A stretch of DNA of 64,000 nucleotides from Lepidostoma basale (Eukaryota > Arthropoda > Insecta > Trichoptera > Lepidostomatidae), in contig JAHDVF020001320.1 of the NCBI GenBank assembly GCA_022606425.2, positions 620,001 through 684,000 of the forward strand. Direction: 5' to 3'. The notes beneath the pieces were generated by a model, which saw nothing but the letters and a program-made list of their open reading frames with translations, had not been told where the DNA came from and did no database searches. This document shows, piece after piece, positions 55,602 to 64,000 of this stretch; the first letter of the stretch is position 1, and the number at the start of each line of letters is the position of its first letter. The position numbers and the translations under genes are program-made.

Positions 55602-56070
55602 AGACCCGGGAATGTAAATTTCATCCTGCAGAGCTTTTTCATCGATGTGTCGTTAAAATCTAAATCACTGATAAAATAAATTAATTACTTATTTAAGCCA
55701 TCTATTTAATATTTGATTAACTTTTTAATAAAGTTTTCTGTATTGTTTTATCTTAGACTTAAACCATTTAAATAAACGATCGTAATTTAATTTTCTATCA
55801 CCTTTTAATTTATAATTTAGACCATTTAGACCCAGCAATCCGAATTTCATCCTGAAGAGTTATTTCCTTGGCGCGTCGTTAAAATCAAGTCATTGATAAT
55901 TAATTTGAAATAATTGTATTTTTCATGTTAATTAATGCCACCTATGAATGATTTGATCAAGCTATTAATATATATTTTTTTAATTCCAAGGTTCAAACCA
56001 TTTAAACAAACTATCATAATTTTAATAATTTTTAAATTTATATCATAGATCTAGTAATTATCAGTAAAAT
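55602..56070 (+). repeat. ~227-bp tandem repeat, about two units
   Basis: 'tagaccc' plus 'atttcatcctg' at 55601 and 55828, with following blocks in the same order ('cgtcgttaaaatc', 'taatgccacct'-like, 'aaaccatttaaa'). A third start is visible near 56046. Confidence 0.75.
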
Positions 56071-56889
56071 CTTAATTTGTAAATGAAATTAAGATCAATA
56101 TATAAAATCCAATGTGACGACTGTATATCAAACACACAGGCAGATAATTTAATTCCAGGTGTTTGTTTCATATTAGGTCATCTGACTGTACCCAACCCGA
56201 TTGTTGTTGCTGGGCCTCGAAGTCGAGGATTTGTCTGTCATGTGGCCTTCTGTGACTCCATCTACTCCAGAACATACAGCTCCCTATTCAAGCTGTTTTG
56301 GTTACTAGAGATACTTCACAGAACTGCCGTAAGCAATATTTAAAACACTTCCTTTGTCCGCCAATCTAGCATTTGCTGGGGACTTTTAGATACAGGATAC
56401 ATTTAGATAGTCTATGATCTCACATACGTATCCATGTCCGGTGCAATCGGGCTTTAGTAAGTCCTCAATGCATTCGCAGTCTGAATGCTGTACCCTACCA
56501 ATTCTGATATACTTACCCTTCACAGGGATAATAATCCTCAACAACTTGAGATCAATAAAAGTATATATTATAAACTTGTGTTAACACTGGAATTCCACAT
56601 TCGTAATGTGGAAAAAACAGTGTTTTGGTTAATAAACATATTCATGAAACTTTCATGCATATTCCTCGTGATCCATCATTTTATTTCACAAAATAGAAAA
56701 AAATATAAAGATTAATTTAGTGTAAGATGTATTGAATTTTAAACTTAATTCAATATACTAAAATGCATTTGCAAAAATATTTGTTATTGTCAGTGAAAAT
56801 AATATATATTTTTTTCTGGGATCTAGGGCAGGGTATAATAAAGACCATTTTATTTCAACAATAGTATCACACAACAACAAACATTTGTA
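56071..56889. other. Unassigned sequence
   Basis: 86-codon plus frame at 56083-56343 without motifs; a small hairpin 'ttccacatt / aatgtggaa' near 56590. Confidence 0.35.
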
Positions 56890-57124
56890 CTTTTGTATGA
56901 AGCACTTAATTTGTGGTGTGGCATTATTAAAAATAATTTATATCACTTGAGTGCTTTGTTTTTACATCATTTTAATTTGTTTTATCGGACCAACTGGATT
57001 TGCTCCCACAGGAGCTTCATCGGGGTTACAAATACAGTTTGTTTTTTAAACCCTGGCAAAAAGCCGGCGGTAGCGAAACCGGTTGGTTTGATGAAACGAA
57101 TTAAAGTGGTGTAAAAAAAAAGTG
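56890..57124. repeat. Family C foldback, degraded cores
   Basis: Outer block 'tgaagcacttaatttgtgg' and cores with intact 'gaaaccggttgg' on the plus strand (57080-57091) but changed CTGANGA. Confidence 0.65.
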
Positions 57125-59362
57125 CACAAGTGTTGAAATTTGTTTAAAAATGTTTTTGTTTGATTCGGATCAGATTTGGTTTTAAAGCAGAGCTTTCTAA
57201 GTAACAGAAAAAATAAAACATATATTTAGGTGGAATAGTTTATTTTATATTTTATAATTTTTGAATAATTTAATTTAAACTAATATCACATGATAAATAA
57301 TAAACTTATGTTTAATTTTGGCCAAATATCAGAGGTGGGTAAATAATGAATTTTCTAAATAAGCTAACACCTAAAAAAATATTATTGTTTTAAAACTCCG
57401 GGCTGTATGCCAAAAGAATATACAGAGTTTCAATGTATTCAGACTTTTTAATATAAAAAATTAGCAATAAAATAAAATATAATTCATAACATAGCAAAAT
57501 TCATATAATTTATCTGATATAATACTTTGATAACATAAAAATTATGCATGCATGCCATGTTGCTATGAATATCACAGGTATGCCGAGTAGAGTTGTCTAC
57601 AACAAGCGATGTAAATAATATAAAGTGGATTTCTGGAATTTTTCATAACCAAACAAAGCGCATGCAATGACTTCAAAATAGACGTAGATTATAACTATAA
57701 AACATTCAACAATAAAAATAAAACCTTTAATACTTAACAGGAAATAAACAAAAACTGAATAGGAAAAACACACTCCCTCCTACATCCTCGACAAATCTTA
57801 TACCTATCAGGTCTTTAATACATGTTTGTCAGCCGATACCGTGTGTATATGAGAGTGAGCCGGGCACATTATACCAGCGGTAAAATAAAATGCTGCGCAG
57901 TTCAACAATGTTCCACCTAGTAAAAATATCTGGTTTTATAGATTTACTACTCATCAACCAAATTTGTATAAATAGCTAATAATAATGCTAGTGCCGGTAA
58001 AAGGGGCACTATAAAAAATGTGCTCAACAGCTGCAGGAAAAGGGCGGGAATACAACTTAATTAGAAGTCTCTTTATTCTCGCAGAAGACTAAATTATTCA
58101 AACAGTCTCATTAACAAAAATGGATGACAAATCGATTGATATTACACTTGACAAACCCCCATTTAACAAATCAATCAAGACTTGAGACAAAAATAATATT
58201 GTTACCAGCCCTATCTATAATATCTAGAGCACCAAATAGCTGTTAACACTTTACGGATAGATTTGCGCGCTTATTAACACGCGTAGTTTGAAATTGAAAT
58301 ACAATTATAATTTTTAAATATACCTTAATAAATACAACACTATAATTGTGTAAAAATACACTTTCAACAGTTTATCTCGAGTTCTCGTATTTATACCCTT
58401 CCCACAAACAATGAGTTAATATAATTATAGAACAAGTGATGTAGACACCGAGATATTTGAACTGTGACATGAAATGATTATTCAAATGAGGTAGAAAGAC
58501 AATTGACATATAAAAATTCAGAACTTCACTTTTGAGTAGGAAACGTATTATTATTTAAAACATCCGAAGACATTGTTCAGTACCACCAGCAGCGCCCGCT
58601 CGGCATAGTTCAGTGTGCCGAAACAAGGTAGTACCGTCCTATACGGTTCTATTTGGAAGACACATTGATTAGACCGTGTCAAATAGAATTAGCTTTCGTA
58701 TTGAGTGGACAATGCGCCCAGACAACTCTCATATGTCTACGGCTGAGGCAAATATTTTAGCTATCTAATTGTTAACATTATTTATTTGGATATAATACAT
58801 GCAAATTTTCTATTATTCACCTTCTTCATCTTATTCATACCCTTGGGACGAGCAATGTCTTACTACTTGAGCACAATATGCACCGATACGTAAAATAAAT
58901 AAATGTAGACGCAGCATTTGTCTGAATGTGTTGCAACAATAATACTTATCTAAAACAGTTATGGCAACAATACATATATTTATGCCTAATACTAAATGTC
59001 ATTTTTGTGCACTTGTTTATAACTTATTATTATATTTAAAATATTATAAAATAAATTTCCTTTAAAGTTTGGTGGAGAAATTTACAAATACTTAAATTAA
59101 ATTGGAAATGACAAATGGTTTATGTGAGCTATTATAAATTCGCAATCACTAATTTGATAATTTACCTTATAAAAATGTTAGAGATATTTAACAATATCGT
59201 TATAAAGTTCTAAACTACAAAAAAAAATGTAATAAATGATAACATTTGAAATAATATAGGGGTAAAATAATAGTAATCAATACAATATATTTAAATGCTG
59301 TTGATTTTGGAAGTTTGTTTAAAAAAAAACTGTTTATGATATGAATTACACTGGTTCCAAAC
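57125..59362. other. AT-rich stretch downstream of the gene, possible distal 3' UTR
   Basis: About 2.2 kb without recognisable repeats or long ORFs, unusual here. It lies just beyond the RTE copy that follows the gene's stop codon. It could be the old 3' UTR displaced by that insertion. Several minus-strand AATAAA signals exist (for example at 58781-58786) but none can be chosen without transcripts. The block 58560-58750 is more GC-rich than its surroundings. Confidence 0.3.
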
Positions 59363-59884
59363 TAACTAACTAACCATCACGCCGTCTCCCCGAAGGGGTA
59401 GGCAGAAAGAATGGACTGCCACACTTTTCTTTCCTGACATATTTCTCTCGCTTTCTCAACATTCATACATTGTATCATGCACGCGCGTCGATTTCTCTAA
59501 CTCCTCACATGGCCGACATTCAATATTTGATTTATTTGATCGTGCCACGTTTTACTCGGTCTTCCTCTATTTCTGGTTCCATTTACATCGTTAACATATA
59601 ATTTTTTTACCATTCTTTCTTCATTCATTATTTCCATATGTCCAAACCATCTTAATGATACTTTCATTATTTTGTTCATAGTTCCATCCATCATTCGCAC
59701 CGCATTCACTTCTTATATTTTCATTCGACACTCTATCATACACAGAGTATCCACACATTCGTCTAAGAGATCTCATTTCTACTGCATTTATTCTACTTTC
59801 ATCCTTCTTTTGCCAGTTCCATGCTTCGCTTCCATACATAAGGGTCGGTAGAAGAACACCATTGTGCACTGCCATTCTAGCTTA
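59363..59884 (-). mobile_element. RTE-a fragment just downstream of the gene's stop codon
   Basis: 5'-truncated RTE-a copy with a GTTA tail at its low-coordinate end. Two overlapping reading frames hold the RT C-terminal region (HNGVLLPTLMYGSEAW, RRMCGYSVYDRVSN, then WFGHMEIM and NRGRPSKTW), broken by a frameshift near 59650. It has the same orientation as the host gene. Confidence 0.8.
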
Positions 59885-59915
59885 GCATACCATAGGAAAC
59901 TTTGTTGAGATAACA

Positions 59916-60026
59916 TTACTCAAATTTGGTCCAGTTCTGCCTGGAGACGCGGAACTTTTCAAAATTAATTCCATACTGCTGCAGCAGCTCGTCTTCTTGG
60001 AGCCGAGAACTCCGCGGGGTAGCATC
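59916..60026 (-). CDS. Terminal coding exon with stop codon
   Basis: Acceptor TTTTCCAG, then 36 codons and TAA. It reads from DATPRSS through LQEDELLQQYGINFEKF to a final NWTKFE. The WxxF near the free C-terminus resembles the WVxF-type AP-2 ear ligand found at the ends of several endocytic proteins; this is inference. The upstream intron is 2141 bp and holds an RTE copy. Another RTE copy begins only about 31 bp after the stop, so the transcript's 3' UTR must either end within a few bases or read into that element. Confidence 0.78.
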   Translation of the reverse strand, partial: DATPRSSRLQEDELLQQYGINFEKFRVSRQNWTKFE

Positions 60027-60216
60027 CTGGAAAAACATTTATTATTAAATTTAAGCGTACTTTAAACAAGAAGAGACATGGAACATCAGATCGCATTTTA
60101 ACTTTAACAACGCTTCTCTTACATTATAGATATTTTTAATACATTGCTGTTGCCGTAAGGAACAGGAAATATATTTTACATTTTATTACATATTATTATT
60201 ATTTTGTTGAATCGCT

Positions 60217-60320
60217 CTTTACATCATGACAAACACGAGCCAAATGGATGTAAAGGGTATAATAGCTATCATAGTGATTCTCGTAACATGTAATAGGTAG
60301 CTAATCTATGTCAACATTTA
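60217..60320. repeat. Fragment of the SINE3-type body in the intron
   Basis: The stretch shares 'gctctttacatca', 'gatgtaaag' and 'taatctatg' blocks with the arms of the large palindrome at 48422-48905 and with the tail of the SINE3 copy at 23745-23895. It is diverged and lacks the tRNA-like head. Confidence 0.5.
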
Positions 60321-60363
60321 TAATTCTGCCCTGAATCTTGCAGGAGAATAAGTACATATATTT

Positions 60364-60878
60364 TAACTAACTAACCATCATGCCGTCTCCCTGAAGGGGT
60401 AGGCAGAAAGAATGGACTGCCACACTTTCTTTCCCGACATATTTCTCTCACTTCCTCAACATTCATACATCGTGTCATGCACACGCGTCGATTTCTGACT
60501 CCTCACATGGCCAACATTTAATATTTGATTAATTTGATTGTGCCACGTTTTCCTAGGTCTTCCTCTTTTTCTAGTTCCATTTACATCGTTAACATATACT
60601 TTTTTTTACCATTCTTTCTTCATTCATTCCAAACCATCTTAATGATACTTTCATTATTTTGTTCATAACACCATCATTCGCACCGCATTCACTTTATATA
60701 TTTTCATTTGACGCTCTATCAAACACAGGGTATCCACACATTCGTTAAGAAATCTCATTTCTACCGCATTTATTCTACTTTCATTCTTCTTTTGACAGTT
60801 CCATGCTTCGCTTCCATACACAAGGGTCGGTATAAGAACACCATTGTGCACTGCCATTTTAGCTTTTTTGGATTTGTT
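60364..60878 (-). mobile_element. RTE-a copy in the last intron, with 8-bp target duplication
   Basis: The GTTA tail lies at the low end and the 5'-truncated end near 60878. ATATATTT occurs at 60356-60363 and again at 60879-60886, a plausible target-site duplication. The body carries LMYGSEAW-like and WFGHMERM-region codons with several stops and small deletions. It is in the gene's own orientation. Confidence 0.8.
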
Positions 60879-60989
60879 ATATATTTATATTCTAGATAGA
60901 ATATATTATAATATATTACAGAATACAAATTACGCCAAAAGAAAATTTTTAAAGTGCAATACAATCAACACATAATAATACAAGTAAAA

Positions 60990-61140
60990 TCATTGTTATT
61001 TCCACTTTGAGTTTATTTTTTTCAACATGTTGCGTAGGTTTTACATCATCATCTGAAGATTATATCGTTCTCCCGATGTGACGATGAGAGCGTAAAACAT
61101 TTGAAACATGTAAAGAAAAATAAACCCAAAAGATGATAAA
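60990..61140. repeat. Family L foldback repeat
   Basis: Left and right halves are inverted: 'ttgagtttattttttt' near 61003 pairs with 'aaaaataaaccca' near 61120, and a 'gatcatcatct / gatgacgatga' centre flanks a short loop. A second copy is at 26970-27125. The centre has TGATGATG and AAAAC blocks that recall the hammerhead-like families, but I cannot draw a convincing core. Confidence 0.45.
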
Positions 61141-62167
61141 ACAGTGTTCTAATTCATAAAAAAAAAATTACATGGAATTCCACAGTTTAGATTAGGATCA
61201 TAAATCTCAAAAACAAAATGGGAGTAAAGTTTATTCAGCATTACATAAAACATTTGCATGTACTGTCGTATCTTAATTTAATACAATAGATATAAAAAAA
61301 TAATGATGTCTCTGTTTTATCAGGGGAAAATGTGACATTTCAACATAGACAAATAATATCACATACTAAATAAAGCAGGTAAAAAATATCTGCAATAAAA
61401 AAACGCACAATTTAATTTTCAATAATAGATAACCGCATTACAATACAAATTTTATTTTATTCCATAGCAAAAAAGATTACACGGAGTTAAGATATTATTT
61501 AATCGCATGACAAATTTCAACATGAATGCCACAATACGCAGGTTTAGATATTTTATCCATGTTAATAATGTTATTTTTAAAATAATATACACAATTACAG
61601 CACAAATAATGAATCAAAATCAAATATTTACAACATTATGTTGATTATATTCTTTTTTTCATTATGAAAACCATTCATTTTGTAAATAGACATTTTAAAA
61701 TTATAAATATAAGAAATAATACACTTTGTATTTAACCACAGTATTGTGCCATACGGTGGTGAAATATTTAAAAAAAAATACATATGCCTTCAGAAATGCA
61801 TATGTTTTTTTTTTCAACTATATATATTATACAACGCGGCATTTTGAATGGAACACTTATGAGGAAGAATAGATTGAAACCGCTAGCAAGAAAAATACCA
61901 CAAAGCAGATGCACAATGAATCTTTAAAAAATATGAGAAATATGTGATTTTTTTTATGTGTAATTTAATGATATGATGATATCTGAAGAAATTTCAGTAT
62001 ACATATAAGAATGCATGTTTCTGCAAAAGTGTATAAAAAATTTAATAATAAAACTAAAGTGATCGCTTGTAAGAATCTTGAATTGTGAATAATAAATAAG
62101 CAACTATTGTCCTATTCAAAAATGGAATTAAAATATGTGCAAACGTATATTAAAAAATATTGCTTAC
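61141..62167. other. AT-rich intronic sequence
   Basis: No recognisable element. A short hairpin with 'acatatgc / gcatatgt' arms and A/T-rich flanks sits at about 61770-61815. Confidence 0.5.
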
Positions 62168-62588
62168 ATCACTATCCGCCATTCCCGCCAATACCAGAGG
62201 GCTCACGAGTGAAGGTGCGACACGAGGTTCTACCTTAGGAGCTAGGCGCTCGGGTTTGGCGGGCAGCAAGCAGCGGGGCAGGGGATGGTAAGACTGCAGA
62301 GTATTCACCCCTCCCCCCATGTTAACTTTAATTTCCGGGGATCTGCTTTCATTGGCTGTTTTCAGCAATTCTGCCAGGAGAGAAGAGTCAGTCAAACGCC
62401 GCTGATATGCTATTTCAGATTTTCTCAAAACTACAGATTGCTGCGGATCCATGTCTCCGTCAGGATGGCCTGAGAAACTATCAGAGTCCTCAAAGTCTGA
62501 GAAGATTCTGGGTTCTTTTGTATCCAGCAAGAAGAAGTCATCTTCTGCCTGGAGCAGATTCATCACCTCCTGATTCGACGATGTTGCC
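62168..62588 (-). CDS. Large exon of the minus-strand gene
   Basis: 421 bp after a pyrimidine-poor but valid ATTTCAG acceptor, ending at a GTAAGC donor in phase 0. It encodes about 140 residues. The first third is acidic and carries NLLQAEDDFFLLD, then a cluster IFSDFEDSDSF with a DxF. The middle has a basic, possibly helical run around SEIAYQRRLTDSSLLAELL. The end is Pro-rich. An in-frame GTG near 62566 was not used as a start, because the frame continues upstream through the acceptor into the next exon. Confidence 0.82.
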
Positions 62589-62880
62589 CTGAAATATTAA
62601 TTTAAATATGTAGTTACACATATACGAGTATGACTCGACATAGTATATCTTGCACCAACTTCTGTGTGGACCTAGACTCGACATTATATGACTTAAAACT
62701 AAATACTAATAATAATTATAATACACTCTACACCTTCCTAATACAGCGCTTTAGAGACTCCTTCCTTATGTTTTTTTTTTTTAATTAAGTAAGTATTTGA
62801 TGGCACGTAAAACAATAATGATTGAGGAGTGCAAAGGGTTAAACAGTGTATAAAAATTATATCACTTTCATAATACTTAC

Positions 62881-62931
62881 ATATCCTTTGAAGCCTGAGA
62901 CCCGAGATGGGAAGCTGAGTTTTCAGATGAG
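62881..62931 (-). CDS. Short 51-bp internal exon of the minus-strand gene
   Basis: The exon sits between a TTTTATAG acceptor and a perfect GTAAGT donor. In the frame forced by its neighbours it encodes SSENSASHLGSQASKD and two thirds of a Met codon, with no stop. Its length is a multiple of three, so skipping it would keep the frame; alternative use is possible but not shown. Confidence 0.72.
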
Positions 62932-63117
62932 CTATAAAATTTAAATGAAAGGTTTTGAATTCAATTAAGAAAATTATATTGATACATATTTAGAACCAAT
63001 TTTATATTTCGTGAAGAAATTAAGAAGAATAGTTATGATATTTCGAAACTAATTTCTTGTGTGTTTTGTTAACATAATTATTTAAGATAAATGAAAAACA
63101 ATTTCAAAAATACATAC

Positions 63118-63203
63118 GTATCGTCATCAAAAGAGAGCAGAGTTGTGGAGACCTGTGTACTTCCTCCTGCCCGCGGTGGTGGGCCCACTGCTGGCTGCGA
63201 CTG
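63118..63203 (-). CDS. Internal exon of the minus-strand gene
   Basis: 86 bp, entered in phase 0 after a CTCTAG acceptor and left by a GTATGT donor with two bases over. It reads QSQPAVGPPP, a Gly/Ser/Thr stretch, then TTLLSFDDD and the start of a Thr codon completed in the next exon. LLSFD matches the clathrin-box pattern (L, hydrophobic, any, hydrophobic, acidic). The exon is GC-rich compared with the AT-rich introns on both sides. Confidence 0.75.
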
Positions 63204-63289
63204 CTAGAGGCAATAAATAGTCGGTTACGCATGCTCAAGAAACATTTTTCTTTTTCTTTTTTACATACTTTGTATATACAACACTAACA

Positions 63290-63435
63290 TTAAAAAAATT
63301 AAAATTACATAGACATGTTTCGGACAACCAATCCTTCTTCAGTGATACATATTATAAAGATACATATTTAAAATATCATACTTTTTTTTCCATGATCTGA
63401 CAGATGTTACTCTGTCTAAAATGTATATGATTCTT
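63290..63435. repeat. Family B foldback repeat in an intron
   Basis: Head-to-head repeat related to 20570-20815. The left half holds a well-kept hammerhead-like core on the minus strand (63312-63342). The right half (around 63395-63425) keeps CTGACAGA but its GAAAC side is mutated. Confidence 0.6.
63312..63342 (-). ncRNA. Hammerhead-like motif, family B
   Basis: On the minus strand: CTGAAGA, extra A, a hairpin with GGAT and GTCC arms (one G-U pair), GAAA, self-complementary ACATGT, then C. It matches C3 to A9, G12 to A14, A15.1-U16.1 and H17 of a hammerhead. It sits within the gene's intron, in the sense direction of the gene. Confidence 0.5.
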
Positions 63436-63654
63436 TTATAAATCATGGCTTCGATCTGTCGGTTTCAGCACTTCTTGCTGGTGTAGTGAAAGCTGATATA
63501 TCAGATTTCGGCAAACAAAGGATTAAAGGAACTGCAAAATTCGTAAGTATGTATTCAGCAAAAAGTTGTGTACAAGGATTCTTCCCTGTAACATAAGTTC
63601 GAAACCAAAGATCGGGAGTGATCTTCGACCAATGAAATATGCAGTATGAACCCC

Positions 63655-64000
63655 ATCATCAGCCGTCTGTCATCCACTGCTGAATGTAGGCCCCCTGTCC
63701 ATTGCCGCTCCTATTCATCTATGTCCTGCAATCCTCTTCAGATCGTCGGTCCATCGGGCAGGGGGACGTCTAACTCTGCGGAACCCTGTATGCGGTCTCC
63801 ACTCCAGAACCCGTCTCCCCCATCGGCCATTGGTTCTCCGACAGATATGGTCAGCCCATCGCCACTTCAGCCCGCCCATCCTCAGAGCCACCTCAGTCAC
63901 CTTGGTTTGTTGACGAATGAATTCGTTTCTAAATCTGTCCCTCAAGGTTATTCCAAGCTTGGCGCGTTGGGCGACCTTGAATCTGTAGACTAGACCTTTT
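63655..64000 (-). mobile_element. RT fragment with GAA-family 3' end, running off the window
   Basis: Minus-strand RT C-terminal region: FRNEFIRQQTKVTEVA, GGLKWRWADHICRR, GRRVLEWRPHTGFRRV and RPPARWTDDLKRIAG. The 3' end carries 'gcagtggatgacagacgg', close to the usual end of this lineage. The ORF 63715-63945 is open for 76 codons. It probably lies in an intron of the gene. Confidence 0.75.

Larger units (their letters stand above)
59916..63203 (-). other. 3' half of a spliced host gene, possible endocytic accessory protein
   Basis: Four exons join in one open frame: 63203-63118, 62931-62881, 62588-62168 and 60026-59916. Every intron has GT and AG ends (donors GTATGT, GTAAGT, GTAAGC; acceptors CTCTAG, TTATAG, TTTCAG, TTCCAG) and all phases match (2, 2, 0). 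Together they encode 222 residues ending in a TAA. The 5' part of the gene lies beyond the window. The tail is rich in Ser, Pro and acidic residues and looks disordered. Short motifs stand out: LLSFDDD fits the clathrin-box pattern, DSDSF contains a DxF, and the last six residues NWTKFE carry a WxxF. Such motifs occur together in clathrin or AP-2 accessory proteins, including connecdenn/DENND1-type tails, but that assignment is inference. The split reading frame kept open over four exons amid decayed repeats is the main reason to believe it is real. Confidence 0.8.

Noticed and set aside
58560..58640. Minus-strand open stretch CFGTLNYAERALLVVLNNVF
   Set aside because: Short, no splice acceptor found in frame, and the gene already ends in a stop at 59916.

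Overview
The window reads as a repeat-rich, AT-rich insect nuclear contig. Lepidoptera is my best guess, because these RTE-type retrotransposon tails, mariner and tRNA-type SINEs are common there, but nothing in the sequence proves the order. I see no bacterial features, CRISPR array, rRNA or standard tRNA gene.

Only one host gene can be supported. It is the 3' half of a minus-strand, spliced gene at the right end (four exons, 63203 down to 59916, with consensus splice sites and matching phases). The 222 encoded residues form an acidic, low-complexity tail with a clathrin-box-like LLSFD, a DSF and a C-terminal WTKF, which resembles an endocytic or vesicle-coat accessory protein. I cannot name the gene. 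Two RTE copies have landed in it, one in the last intron and one just past the stop codon.

Nearly everything else is mobile DNA. (1) About 28 dead, mostly 5'-truncated copies of an RTE-like non-LTR retrotransposon fall in three subfamilies, called here RTE-a, RTE-b and RTE-c, with GTTA or GTT tails. (2) About 16 fragments come from other RT lineages, many ending in (GAA)n, plus CR1/L2-like and other LINE ends. (3) There are three SINE-like families: SINE1 and SINE3 have tRNA-like heads, and SINE2 has an unrelated body with the RTE 3' tail. (4) DNA transposons are present: a Harbinger-like element with only a MADF ORF, a mariner 5' end, an hAT-like element with 8-bp duplications and an RTE nested inside, and two MITEs. 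(5) There is an 872-bp GGAGAA purine tract, an 16-bp minisatellite laid out as an inverted array, and a ~227-bp tandem repeat.

The most interesting content is a scattered set of small, usually head-to-head (foldback) repeats. Their centres match a hammerhead ribozyme: CTGANGA, one extra base, a hairpin, GAAA, a short self-complementary stem III, then UC or UU. At least seven families (A to H here) share this plan with different stem sequences. Two families (E and H) carry the paired change C3 to U with G8 to A, which keeps the core 3-8 Watson-Crick pair. Hammerheads are known from Penelope-like elements and related small retroelements, so these are probably non-autonomous relatives. No Penelope reverse transcriptase is visible.

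Layout: 1-17.1 kb is RTE fragments and families C, A, D, E, F, G and H. 17.1-23 kb is RTE-a/b and family B, E and G. 23.9-24.8 kb is the purine tract. 25-41.7 kb is SINE2, families C, A, F, E and D, the minisatellite and a CR1/L2 LINE. 41.7-46.3 kb holds the DNA transposons. 47-53.4 kb holds families A, F and D, a large palindrome, a possible LTR and nested SINE2. 53.4-59.3 kb is mostly unassigned. 59.4-64 kb is the gene.
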